Source: Bacteroidales bacterium (GTDB lineage: Bacteria; Bacteroidota; Bacteroidia; Bacteroidales; UBA4417). From it: a stretch of DNA of 47,805 nt. The notes under the pieces were generated by a model. That model saw nothing but the letters and a program-made list of their open reading frames with translations. It was not told the origin of the DNA and searched no databases. The DNA is taken from contig JADJGZ010000061.1 in the NCBI GenBank assembly GCA_016707785.1, positions 1 through 47,805 on the forward strand, in the 5' to 3' direction. The first letter of the stretch is position 1. Each line of letters opens with the position of its first letter. Shown piece by piece: positions 34,647-43,342 of the stretch. The translations under genes were made by a program, and so were the position numbers.

Positions 34647-36248
34647 ATGAAATACCTTTCGCTTAAAGTCTTCCTGACAATTCTTGCATTTTCTTTTATT
34701 GCTCAGGCGTTTTCAACCTCTCTGACGGTTTCAGGGAATGTATCTGGGACCTGGTCGGTAGACACAGTGCTGGTTACGGATCATTTGATGATTCCCAATA
34801 ATGAGACATTGATCATTGCTCCGGGAACCCGGATTGAGTTTCAGTCGTATTTCAGGCTGGAAGTACAGGGCTGTCTTATCGCAGCTGGATTTCAAGGGGA
34901 TTCAATCCTCTTTACCATACGCGACACCTCCAATTTTTACAGCCAGACTTCAGGAAGAGGAGGTTGGTCAGGGATACGTTTTATTAATACCGCTCCTGAA
35001 AATGACTCTTCCTATTTTAGTTATTGCAGGTTTGAATTTGGAAAAGCAGCAGAGGATTCTTCAAATTGCTATGGTGGAGCCATCCAAATGAAAAACTTTG
35101 GAAAAGCCAGGATTGAACACTGCTATTTCTACCATAATTACAGCTTCTATTCAGGCGGGGCTGTTTACCTCCGGAATGCAAATGCTATCATACAGTATTG
35201 CAGGTTTAATGATAACTATTCAGGGAATACAGGTACTATTTATGGTTATGGCGGAGGGATTTGTGCGATCAATTCATCACCTGTGGTGAACAACAATGAT
35301 TTCTATTCAAATTCGTCTACTGGTGTTGGAGGGGCAGCTTCTTTCGACAATTCTGATCCCCAGTTTAACCATAACCTGATGATGTATAATTTCAGTGGCC
35401 TCGGAGGTGCACTGGGAGTGCTCAGGTCCTCTCCTACGCATACCTTTAGCAACAACCTTGCAGCACAGAACGGTTGTCTCTTTTTCGGCGGGGGAATTTG
35501 TTGTATACGTTCTTTCCCTGTGTTTTCGAACCTTACCATTGCTGACAATAGTAGCGCATATGGCGGAGGATTTTATTGCAATGATTCTGCCGCCCCGAAA
35601 ATGTATAATTCCATCATTTATAATAACCAGGGTTTCGGAAACAGTGTGTATATCTGGGATGTTTATTCTGCCCCTTCCTTTTACTATTGCAATATAGAAG
35701 GGGATTCAGCCGGTTTCGAGGGCAGTGGCGGACATGAGGGTTATCATGGCGAATACCTTAATAATCTGAATCTGCCCCCATCATTCTATGGTTCCGGGAA
35801 TTACCCTTACCAATTAAATGCCAACTCTCCTTGTATCGATTCCGGTACCCCGGATGCTGGATTCCTGAATTTGCCGGAAACCGACCTCGAAGGCGCGGGA
35901 AGAATCTGGAATGGCAGGATAGATATGGGAGCCTATGAATTCAATGGAACTACTGATATTAAGCCATTTATTGTCAATGAAAACGGACACCTTGTAATTT
36001 ATCCCTGTCCGGCAACTGATTATGCGGTCCTTAAACTCCATTCTCCGTTACTATGGCCTTCGCAATTAAAGATTATCTCTTTGAATGGTAATCTGATATG
36101 CCAATTCAATGTTGAAGCCGGGGAGTCAGAAATAAGGCTGGATCTTGACAATGCAATTAATTCTGGTATGAAGTCAGGGTTATATTTTGTGATATTCAGT
36201 AATGAAACACAGGCGATGACAGGTAAATTACTTATTACAGGAAGATAG
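34647..36248 (+). CDS. Secreted right-handed beta-helix protein with T9SS sorting domain
   Basis: A 533-residue exported protein. A signal peptide (1-23) is followed by a parallel beta-helix (about 50-420) of Gly/Asn-rich coils: 'GGAIQMKNFGKARIEHCYF', 'YGGGICAINSSPVVNNNDF' and 'GGAASFDNSDPQFNHNL'. 'SPCIDSGTPDAGF' marks a choice-of-anchor-Q-like segment, and the type-A T9SS domain spans about 445-533 ('LVIYPCPATDYAVL' to KLLITGR). It lacks catalytic motifs that I recognise, so it may be a structural surface protein or a polysaccharide lyase relative. It is monocistronic. Confidence 0.87.
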   Translation: MKYLSLKVFLTILAFSFIAQAFSTSLTVSGNVSGTWSVDTVLVTDHLMIPNNETLIIAPGTRIEFQSYFRLEVQGCLIAAGFQGDSILFTIRDTSNFYSQTSGRGGWSGIRFINTAPENDSSYFSYCRFEFGKAAEDSSNCYGGAIQMKNFGKARIEHCYFYHNYSFYSGGAVYLRNANAIIQYCRFNDNYSGNTGTIYGYGGGICAINSSPVVNNNDFYSNSSTGVGGAASFDNSDPQFNHNLMMYNFSGLGGALGVLRSSPTHTFSNNLAAQNGCLFFGGGICCIRSFPVFSNLTIADNSSAYGGGFYCNDSAAPKMYNSIIYNNQGFGNSVYIWDVYSAPSFYYCNIEGDSAGFEGSGGHEGYHGEYLNNLNLPPSFYGSGNYPYQLNANSPCIDSGTPDAGFLNLPETDLEGAGRIWNGRIDMGAYEFNGTTDIKPFIVNENGHLVIYPCPATDYAVLKLHSPLLWPSQLKIISLNGNLICQFNVEAGESEIRLDLDNAINSGMKSGLYFVIFSNETQAMTGKLLITGR

Positions 36249-36268
36249 ATATAAAGGGTATTCTTTTT

Positions 36269-36308
36269 AACCGCAAGGACGCGAAGGATGCGCAAAGACG
36301 CAAAAGAG
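36269..36308. repeat. Dispersed GCAAAGACGC-type intergenic repeat, copy 1
   Basis: Begins 20 bases after a stop codon and reads as 8-10-base words of the CGCAAAGA/CGCGAAGGA type. Its first 33 bases match the copy at 46995-47027 at 30 positions. The remainder of the gap to 36532 shows no gene. Confidence 0.75.
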
Positions 36309-36532
36309 TTACTACATATGATAACTTTCTATATCCAAAAAATAATGGATAAAAAATGTCGTTAAAAACAGGTATACCGTTGCTGAATCATTTTGCGAAA
36401 CTTTGACAACTGTGTGCACCGGCATAACTCAATCTGCAAGAATCTTGCTTTGCAAATTCTTTGCGATTGAGTATAAAGAAGAATCATCAGCTAAAATCAA
36501 CAGTATTACCTTCAAATCATCCGGATTAAGCA

Positions 36533-37435
36533 ATGAAATCGTTCCTTCCACTATTTCTCCTGGTTATTTCAATTCAAAGCTATTCTCAAGATTCCCTTTA
36601 TTCCGGCAGAACCCGCGACTTTCCGGGCATTTCGGTCAGTTATCATAAAGGGGATGTCCTACAAACGACTGATTTTGTGAAAGGTGATAATCTTTCGCAT
36701 AGGCCTATCACCCAACATCAATCCATTTCCTTAAAACTACTATGGCAGAATCCGGGTTATACCGAATGGCAAAAAATCTTTAAGGGGCCTTATTATGGTA
36801 TTGGTTTTTATGCCGGCGACTTCTATAATGCCCGTGAAATCGGTTATCCGCTTTCAGCTTATGGAGTGTTGGGAATACCCATCATTCGGGGCAAAAAGCT
36901 GGAACTTTATACTGAATTCCAATACGGTGTTGCCTGGAACTGGGCACATTACGACTCCATTCACAATCCGAAAAACCTTGCGATCGGCGGTGGACTCACA
37001 GTACACCTTGACATTGGAGTGAATGCCTGGTATCCTTTGACAAAGTACCTGGATCTCGGTGCGGGTGTCAGTTTCACCCACTTTTCCAACGGAGGCTTTG
37101 AACGGCCAAACCGGGGAATGAACCTTTATGCCCCTTTTGCCGAACTTAAATATCATTTCAGGGGAAGGCCTGAAACGCGAACTATTGAGAAAGCTGGCAG
37201 GGCTGACCGACACCATGGATTTTATTTTATGATGGGATATGGCGATCATCAGCGCGTTGACTACGAACTCGATTCCAACTATTTTGCAGTGGGAGGCCTA
37301 AGTGCATTCTATCTTTATCAGTTCAGCAATGCATTCAGGGCTGGTATTGGTACGGATCTCAACTATTGGTGGGGGCTAAATGCCAATCCCGACGGGACGA
37401 TTGGTCCTCGCACATTTGAAAATTTCACAGTATGA
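36533..37435 (+). CDS. PagL-like lipid A deacylase (acyloxyacyl hydrolase family), interrupted by TGA
   Basis: An outer-membrane beta-barrel protein with a signal peptide (MKSFLPLFLLVISIQSYSQ). The lipid A 3-O-deacylase motif HFSNGG has His183 and Ser185 in the positions of PagL's catalytic pair. The frame stops at a TGA (37433-37435) after 300 residues, but the same frame continues directly with 72 further codons of barrel strands to TAG at 37652-37654. The intact protein would be 373 residues. It would remodel lipid A acylation in the outer membrane. The stop removes the last strands, so the truncated barrel probably cannot insert. Confidence 0.82.
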   Translation: MKSFLPLFLLVISIQSYSQDSLYSGRTRDFPGISVSYHKGDVLQTTDFVKGDNLSHRPITQHQSISLKLLWQNPGYTEWQKIFKGPYYGIGFYAGDFYNAREIGYPLSAYGVLGIPIIRGKKLELYTEFQYGVAWNWAHYDSIHNPKNLAIGGGLTVHLDIGVNAWYPLTKYLDLGAGVSFTHFSNGGFERPNRGMNLYAPFAELKYHFRGRPETRTIEKAGRADRHHGFYFMMGYGDHQRVDYELDSNYFAVGGLSAFYLYQFSNAFRAGIGTDLNYWWGLNANPDGTIGPRTFENFTV

Positions 37436-37654
37436 TTCAGTGCACAACCCGAGGTGATCGTAGGAAAATTAACCTTATTAGGCGGTGTTGGCATCTACGC
37501 CAGGCATCTGAATTATGGCAATTTCAAGCAAACCTATCAAAGGCTGGGTGCAAGGTTCGAGATTTACAACCAGTGGTCGCTGGGTGTAAATGTCAGGGCC
37601 ATCAACTTTATGTTGGCTGAATTCCTCGAATTCAACCTGGGATACCGGCTGTAG
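37436..37654 (+). pseudogene. In-frame C-terminal remainder of the PagL-like protein
   Basis: Same reading frame as the preceding gene, immediately after its TGA: FSAQPEVIVGKLTLLGG, then barrel strands, ending EFNLGYRL and TAG. The absence of any shift shows that a single codon change (or base error) separates the two parts. Confidence 0.8.
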
Positions 37655-37749
37655 GTTTGAAGGATAATTCCTTTCTTTGCTGTCCGGTACCTCTGTTGAA
37701 CTAAAGCACTCTCAAAAAGAAGTCTCATCTGTTCACTAATGTTTTGCTA

Positions 37750-38604
37750 ATGATTGATTCGAATATCTTTAATCCAAAAAGTCCAAAGTTTCATATCAAA
37801 AAATACCTCGAAGGGATCAGGAATGAACTGGTTGGCAAATGTGTCATGGATATTCCTGCAGGGAATGGGGTGACCAGCGAACTACTGCTGGAAATGGGAG
37901 CGAACGTTGAAGCATTTGACCTATTTCCTGATTATTTCATGCTCAAGGAGGTTAAGTGCAATTTCGCGGATGTGATGCAAAGTATTCCTGTTGCAGATGA
38001 CCATGCCGATATGATCATCTGCCAGGAAGGAATTGAACACTTCAGTGACCAGCTCAAAGTGTTCAAAGAATTCAACAGGGTTCTGAAAATGAATGGCCAA
38101 CTACTGATTACCACTCCTTCCTATTCTAACATACGATCCAGGATCTCCTATCTTTTATTTGAAAGTGAGAACTTCCGGAAAATGCCTCCCAATGAAATTG
38201 ATGATATCTGGATGTCGGATAAAAGCCTGCACCAGGAGATTTACCATGGACATATTTTCCTCATTGGGTTGCAGAAACTCAGAATACTTGCAACACTAGC
38301 CGGATTCAGAATCAGTGAGGTCCGTTATACCAGGATCAGCAAAGCTTCTGTTATACTATTCCCTTTTTTTTACCCATTTATTTTCCTTAGCTCAATCCTT
38401 CGGTATTATAGGTGCCTCAGGAAACATAAGAATTTAAACCCGGAAACTGTTAAAAGAATTTACAGTGAACAACTAAAGCTGAATATACATCCTGCTAACC
38501 TTTTAAATCATCATACCTTCATGATCTTTAAAAAGGAAAATGAATTGAAAGACCTGGATTTCCGGCAGGAGAGCCTGGTTAAGCCTTTCGGTGAGATCAT
38601 GTAG
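37750..38604 (+). CDS. Class-I SAM-dependent methyltransferase
   Basis: A 284-residue protein with SAM-binding motif 'VMDIPAGNGVTSELL' (about 33-47), an acidic strand end 'VEAFDLFP', 'DMIICQEGIEHF' and 'LKMNGQLLITTPSYSNIRSR'. These are features of UbiE/COQ5-like methyltransferases, several of which act on glycans or lipids. A hydrophobic segment ('ILFPFFYPFIFLSSIL', about 200-216) may associate it with the membrane. The ATG at 37750 is preferred to a TTG two codons upstream. Substrate unknown. Confidence 0.87.
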   Translation: MIDSNIFNPKSPKFHIKKYLEGIRNELVGKCVMDIPAGNGVTSELLLEMGANVEAFDLFPDYFMLKEVKCNFADVMQSIPVADDHADMIICQEGIEHFSDQLKVFKEFNRVLKMNGQLLITTPSYSNIRSRISYLLFESENFRKMPPNEIDDIWMSDKSLHQEIYHGHIFLIGLQKLRILATLAGFRISEVRYTRISKASVILFPFFYPFIFLSSILRYYRCLRKHKNLNPETVKRIYSEQLKLNIHPANLLNHHTFMIFKKENELKDLDFRQESLVKPFGEIM

Positions 38605-38639
38605 CACAATTCCTGGCTAAAGTCTTTCTGAAATATTCC

Positions 38640-38710
38640 CTGCCTTGGCACAAATCCTTTGTGTGATGTGTTCTCTTCTGCAGGACACAAAGGCCTGGCA
38701 GCTAAGGCAG
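38640..38710. other. Nested inverted repeat (structured intergenic element)
   Basis: An outer pair CTGCCTT/AAGGCAG (38640-38646 with 38704-38710) encloses an inner perfect 8-bp pair CTTTGTGT/ACACAAAG (38657-38664 with 38685-38692). It lies between a methyltransferase and a convergent membrane protein gene. No T-run follows on either side, so a simple terminator is unlikely. It may be a REP-like element or a bidirectional structure. Confidence 0.55.
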
Positions 38711-38749
38711 AGTTGCAGGAAAACTAATTCAACCACCTTTTGGCAAAAG

Positions 38750-39235
38750 TTACAATGCAGCTATTTTGCTCTTATTAATTGGCACAAAATAGATTAGTAG
38801 TATAGAAAATAGCTGCAATTCGTTAAAAATATTTCTAACAAAATGATAACTAAACCATTCATCTCTTAAACTCGACCAGTTGCTCGGTATAGTTGTTGGC
38901 GTCCATGTTAGAAATAAATCGTTTAAAGGTCTGTTGCCTTGAAAAGCAACAAAAGTGTTGCCTAAGAGGAAAAGGATTGCCGCTAAAATAAGAAAGCCTT
39001 TTATTTTGCTCTTTTCCATAAAAAAGAGAATGGTAAGTAATCCGTATAACGAAAGCATAATAGTGAACATTATTGGCCCTATACTTCTCATTAATAAATC
39101 TATTGGGCGGTGCATTTCAATAAATGTTGTCCCTGAAATCTTGTACCCAATTGGAAAAAAAATTAGATCGAAAACACCAGATGCACCCATTAATGCAGGC
39201 AAGGTTATAACAAAAAGCATTGCATTTTTTAACAC
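38750..39235 (-). CDS. DUF1772 (anthrone-oxygenase-like) membrane protein, copy 2
   Basis: A 161-residue protein with four predicted membrane spans and the DUF1772-like block 'GNRPLNDLFLTWTPTTIPSNW...LRDEW', where Asn, Trp and Arg/Trp are family-conserved. It starts with GTG at 39235; the lead LKNAMLFVIT aligns with the MFKNTFLFIT start of its upstream paralogue. Function is unknown in bacteria. See the upstream copy for evidence that the two may be one reading frame split by an indel. Confidence 0.72.
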   Translation of the reverse strand: MLKNAMLFVITLPALMGASGVFDLIFFPIGYKISGTTFIEMHRPIDLLMRSIGPIMFTIMLSLYGLLTILFFMEKSKIKGFLILAAILFLLGNTFVAFQGNRPLNDLFLTWTPTTIPSNWSSLRDEWFSYHFVRNIFNELQLFSILLIYFVPINKSKIAAL

Positions 39236-39263
39236 ATTGAAAAATGGGTGTAGAGGTTTTATA

Positions 39264-39734
39264 CTAGTACTCTTTTTTGCAGGTACAAAGTAGGTTATCA
39301 GAAAAAACCAAACCTAAAATACCTGATAGACCGTAAAAACCTATATATTTTATCCAATCATCTTTTAAGCTTATCCAATTGGAAGGGATAGTATCGGGCG
39401 TCCAATCTACCATTTGGGCAGCAATCGGATAAGCATATTGTATCACAATAAATACCCCAACACAATTTGCCAACAATGAAAGAACCGCAAACAATCCTTT
39501 TATTTTCTGTTTGTCTTTAAAAAATAAAACGATTTGAACGATGAGAAAAACGGCTGGAATGAGGTCTAAAATAATAAGTCCTTTTGGGTGCACATAATGT
39601 TCTGTAATATTAAACCAATCTAAAAATGATGTAATAGATGTTGATCCTTTAAATATATCTTGGCCATTATATCCATTCGATGCAGATATCCCTACAAGAA
39701 TAGTAGTAATGAATAGGAAAGTATTTTTGAACAT
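39264..39734 (-). CDS. DUF1772-like membrane protein, copy 1, probably frameshifted at its end
   Basis: A 156-residue paralogue of the downstream gene with 'WTPDTIPSNWISLKDDW' and four membrane spans. Its last 13 residues (SDNLLCTCKKEY) do not fit: shifting frame by one base in the A6 run (plus strand 39302-39307) gives 'FLITYFVPAKKS', matching LLIYFVPINKSK of the paralogue. That corrected frame has no stop and runs on into the downstream copy, giving a fused 327-residue two-domain protein. Either the two are separate genes or a tandem fusion broken by a homopolymer indel. Confidence 0.7.
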   Translation of the reverse strand: MFKNTFLFITTILVGISASNGYNGQDIFKGSTSITSFLDWFNITEHYVHPKGLIILDLIPAVFLIVQIVLFFKDKQKIKGLFAVLSLLANCVGVFIVIQYAYPIAAQMVDWTPDTIPSNWISLKDDWIKYIGFYGLSGILGLVFSDNLLCTCKKEY

Positions 39735-39759
39735 AATATTTAATTTTAAAAATTGATAA

Positions 39760-39969
39760 CTATTTTTGAATTCTTGGCACTAACAATTGTATTGACGAAA
39801 TATATTGCCAGTTGTCAGTTTGCAGCATAGTCTTGAGTTTCCGTCCTGGACAAAAATCTTCAATCACTACTTTTTCAAAGTCAGGATTGTCTCTGTAAAT
39901 AAAATCAACACGCTCTCCGTCAACAGTTATTTTGTCTGTCTCCTTGCAACCAACAATTGTTACAATCAA
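39760..39969 (-). CDS. Possible small lipoprotein, N-terminus uncertain
   Basis: An open frame with TTG as the best available start and 69 residues, beginning LIVTIVGCKETDKITVDG, which looks like a lipoprotein h-region and Cys. The preceding bases encode a plausible basic start in another frame (ATG AAG GGC), so a one-base deletion in the GGG run near 39986 may have cut it off; a complete lead would read MKGRNIKQLIV. No family recognised. Confidence 0.4.
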   Translation of the reverse strand: MIVTIVGCKETDKITVDGERVDFIYRDNPDFEKVVIEDFCPGRKLKTMLQTDNWQYISSIQLLVPRIQK

Positions 39970-40018
39970 TTGTTTGATATTTCGCCCTTCATTTTAAACT
40001 TCTTTGTCATACGAGTAA

Positions 40019-40200
40019 TTGCCCACAGTCGGGTCGCGCAGGGGAGTTTCACCCCAGCGTTACCACGGAACCGTATCTCGTAGAAAAAACGGGACAGGTA
40101 GTGAAAGTCCCCCTTCCCAGTCAACCTTTACAGGGGCTCTTCCTGTTCAGTCACAATGGGAAAGAACCCATAAGATAAGAAGTAGAATATCTTTCAGAAA
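40019..40200. other. GC-richer insert of foreign appearance, unidentified
   Basis: About 180 bases with clearly higher GC than the flanks and short inverted pairs such as GGGG-agtttca-CCCC. The minus strand carries 'ACGGTTCCGTGGTAACG', somewhat like the ACGGTTC segment of group II introns. No convincing coding frame. It may be a remnant of a mobile element; this is weak. Confidence 0.3.
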
Positions 40201-40210
40201 CCTGGATGAC

Positions 40211-40909
40211 CTATTGCACAACCAGCTTGGCTGATTGCAGCCAGCGTCCTGACTGATCGATCAAACGTATCACATAGACCCCGCCGGATAATCCATCCCT
40301 GTCGATCCGGACAATGGATTCCCTGACGTTTTCATAACGTTTGACCTCCCTGCCTGTGAGATCAAAAATTACCAGTGAATTCGATCCAGTGAGTTGATCC
40401 ATTCTAACCGATACCTGGGTAAAGGAATTCATAGGGTTTGGGGAAAGGCTGATAACCGGGCGCTTACCAGCTTCGGGTATTTCAGGAACTTCCACATAAA
40501 AATTAGGTTCACCGGGTGTGCCATGCGGTGTATAGGAAGCTTTCCAGCTGCTGGCCAGCGCATTATCGAGCGTGGGATTAATCAGCTCCAGTGTAGGTCC
40601 ATTGCCATCAGGCTCTATTGGCCATGGGTCAGTGTCGTTATAATTCACTGTATCGATCATCAGCACATCAGGATTATAAATCCGGATTAATTCCCCGTTT
40701 CCGCTTAAACCAAAACCTGTCGGACCTACTCTGTTTTCAACACCGGGAAATAATGCATCAAATGCTGTAACATCGGTACAGAGAACCAGGTATCCAAAAG
40801 CTGGCATCACAGTTCCTTGTGGAAGTGCATATGAATGTAAGTCATCTTCATCTTTAAAAACCCAACCTGAAACATCAACGGTATAGGATTGGGGATTATA
40901 TATTTCTAC
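40211..40909 (-). pseudogene. C-terminal part of the CotH/lamin-tail protein, with T9SS domain, after an in-frame TGA
   Basis: In the same frame as the upstream large gene, directly after its TGA (40910-40912), the sequence reads VEIYNPQSYTVDVSGWVF. It continues through the rest of a lamin-tail domain ('FGYLVLCTDVTAF', 'NDTDPWPIEPDGNGPTLEL') and ends in a T9SS type-A sorting domain ('LSPNPMNSFTQVSV' to KLVVQ). An internal ATG near 40810 could start a separate product without a signal peptide, but this is unlikely to be functional. Confidence 0.82.
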
Positions 40910-43195
40910 TCAGTCCCCCGGATCAAAATCAGGACTTGAATTATAGTTTATCTCATTGATTACCAGCGTATCATTTTTTGTACGTGGGACAAACACCGCG
41001 GTAATGACATCATTGGTAAGCAGCTGGAGTTTGACTAAAGTAGCAGTATCTGAAGGCTGCAAAATATGATTATTCAACTCCCAATGGTCGAACTTATAGG
41101 TGGGGTCTACTTCGATGGATTTAAGCAGCACATCAATTCCACCATAATAGAAACCTTCCCAGGGATAGGATTCCGGAGTAATGGAATTCACCTGAATCTT
41201 TCCCTTCAGGGCAGGCTCCACATTTAGGGTAACAGGATATGGGCCTGTAAGGTTATAGCATTCAAGCAGACCATCTTTCACAACATTGTAGCGAGTGTTG
41301 ATAAAATCCCTCACCTTTTGAACATTCTCCTGCCATTCATCCAGCGATCCTCCCCATCGGGTGCAATGTTTTGGAATTTCGGGCTCTATCATAGCGGCCA
41401 TACTATCAAGCAGAGGGATCATGAACGAAGGTTTAAACCCGGTATTCATCAAATCGATATACCTGCTTACATAATACTGGTTGAAAGTAGGATTCATTCT
41501 AAGCCGGTTCAGGATATCAATATGACCCTCAGGATCTTGCGTGATACCCTCCTGGAAACAAGGTGTAGCTGTTGGCAATTGGGTTGGAACTCCTGTGTAA
41601 TTAATGTAATGATTGAAAGTAGCATCTTCATCCCATAAGATATATCCCCACTTCTTGTGGGTACCTGTTGAATCCATTCCTCTCCACCATCCCACATTCC
41701 AGTTGATCCAATCACTACATACCACATAAGAATTGATGATCACATAATCGGCCAGACTGGTATAATCATACTGACTGGCTACATAATCAAACTTTTCAGG
41801 GGAAGCCATATTGTTATGCATGATGTAATAATACAGATCATGATAATCGTCGATGGCCTGCTGTCCGCCATACTCTGACCATGTACCACCCCAAAGCATA
41901 CAGAATTGCAGGTTATACTTATCCTGCCCGTAATAATACTCACAATAATCGGCATCATCATCTCTTTCGCGAATAGCATATACGCCCCAGAATTGTCCGT
42001 TGGCATAAAGTACGCAGCGATGCGACCGGCGCCAGTCCAGGTGTTGACCCATAAGATCTGATGCTGTCATGATAAAATCGTCCCTCATCTGGATAGCAGA
42101 GTCTTTTGCAGGATAATTGTCATCACCGGAAGCCCTGAGGATCAGGCGCTGAAACTCTGTTCTGTCGCTGGTCTTGAAAAATTTATTCTGCAATGCAGAA
42201 TTATACCCGCATTCATCCCTGCTAACCACATCAATACTTCGCTGAGGGTTGCCCCATGAATCCTGGCCATGTTTATTGATTTGTCCATACGAAGAGGTAG
42301 TCAATTGATCATCCGTCCCAAAATACTCATAGGATCCATAAGGGACAAGGGAAGCATCACCATCCAGAAGGTCAGTAAGGTTATCAGCAGCCACTGAAAT
42401 AACCGGCAATGAATGGCTTATATTGAAGAAATAAGTTCTGAACTCAACAAGGCTGGGCAAAACCTGAGGATCGCTACTGAATGTCTTAGCTTTCATCACC
42501 CTGGTAGTGGCCATCGTAATGGGCCCGGTAACCGTTAAGGAAGTCGGTTTGGGCTCATAGCCATTTGTGGTATACCTGATAACAGCATTCAACTCATTGG
42601 TGGTGATTGTAAGGCTGAAGCTATTGGTATAAAAACCGGCATCAACACTCATAACAGGTTTTTCAGCATACCTGGTATATGGCGTTGCTGAATTATTTGA
42701 ACTTCCGAATGTGGGAGCAGTAAATACTGACCACTCTGAAGATCCATCGGTAGTGCGGCCCCTGGAATGTCCTAATTGTGTGACTTCCAAAACCTTTTCC
42801 TCAAGCACAACACCAGTAGGGTCAGAGAGTACCAGTGACTCAGCCGGAATTTTGGTTTGAGTGAGTTTAAAATTGGTATGAACACCTGTTAATGAGGATT
42901 CATTTCTGCCGGAAAGCCAAATAATTTTATATCCATGCGAAGGAAGGTTAAAATTTACCGGGAACTTCCACTTATCAGGATTATCAGGGTTATCACTTAA
43001 ACCGTAATCTTTTAAGTTAACTACTGAGCTACCAGCATTGTACAATTCAATCCAATCAGGAAATTCACCATAATTATCATCATGATGGTCAACATTGGTA
43101 ACACAATATTCATTGATGACCACCTGCGATTTCAGGTAGGTACTAAATGAAAAAAAGAGAAAACAAGTTGCAAGGAGAAGGTATCGTTTCATCAT
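40910..43195 (-). CDS. Secreted CotH-kinase / lamin-tail protein, truncated by TGA
   Basis: A 761-residue protein with a signal peptide (to about residue 23). It has a lamin-tail domain ('VVINEYCVTN' to 'HGYKIIWLSG'), a chitobiase-C-like domain ('NAVIRYTTNGYEPKP'), and a CotH kinase domain (about 255-600) with 'LYANGQFWGVYAIRERDDD' and 'KKWGYILWDEDATF'. A Bacteroidota repeat-like domain and the start of a second lamin-tail domain follow. CotH-family proteins are protein kinases of spore coats, and are widespread in T9SS-secreted proteins of unknown role. The frame stops at TGA where the domain demands Trp (DPGD-W-VEIYN). With readthrough the protein would be 994 codons. Confidence 0.85.
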   Translation of the reverse strand: MMKRYLLLATCFLFFSFSTYLKSQVVINEYCVTNVDHHDDNYGEFPDWIELYNAGSSVVNLKDYGLSDNPDNPDKWKFPVNFNLPSHGYKIIWLSGRNESSLTGVHTNFKLTQTKIPAESLVLSDPTGVVLEEKVLEVTQLGHSRGRTTDGSSEWSVFTAPTFGSSNNSATPYTRYAEKPVMSVDAGFYTNSFSLTITTNELNAVIRYTTNGYEPKPTSLTVTGPITMATTRVMKAKTFSSDPQVLPSLVEFRTYFFNISHSLPVISVAADNLTDLLDGDASLVPYGSYEYFGTDDQLTTSSYGQINKHGQDSWGNPQRSIDVVSRDECGYNSALQNKFFKTSDRTEFQRLILRASGDDNYPAKDSAIQMRDDFIMTASDLMGQHLDWRRSHRCVLYANGQFWGVYAIRERDDDADYCEYYYGQDKYNLQFCMLWGGTWSEYGGQQAIDDYHDLYYYIMHNNMASPEKFDYVASQYDYTSLADYVIINSYVVCSDWINWNVGWWRGMDSTGTHKKWGYILWDEDATFNHYINYTGVPTQLPTATPCFQEGITQDPEGHIDILNRLRMNPTFNQYYVSRYIDLMNTGFKPSFMIPLLDSMAAMIEPEIPKHCTRWGGSLDEWQENVQKVRDFINTRYNVVKDGLLECYNLTGPYPVTLNVEPALKGKIQVNSITPESYPWEGFYYGGIDVLLKSIEVDPTYKFDHWELNNHILQPSDTATLVKLQLLTNDVITAVFVPRTKNDTLVINEINYNSSPDFDPGD

Positions 43196-43317
43196 ATGCA
43201 GAGAGATTTTTTACTGTTGAGGATATCTTGTTAGAGGGTAAAATTAATGTTAATTTAATAATGCCCGTAACTTGCATCTAAAATCCTCTACTAACGCTTA
43301 TTTTTTAACGAAAAACC

Positions 43318-43325
43318 TATATTTG
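43318..43325 (+). promoter_or_regulatory. -7 box TATATTTG of the GH125 gene
   Basis: An exact TAnnTTTG ending 17 bases before the ATG at 43343. Confidence 0.6.
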
Positions 43326-43342
43326 TCAGGACAAGAAACAGG

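Noticed and set aside
37433..40912. Genetic code with UGA as Trp
   Set aside because: ftsY, aat, the SDR, the GH63-like gene and the ABC ATPase all end in TGA at the expected protein ends, and the ABC ATPase TGA overlaps the next start codon.
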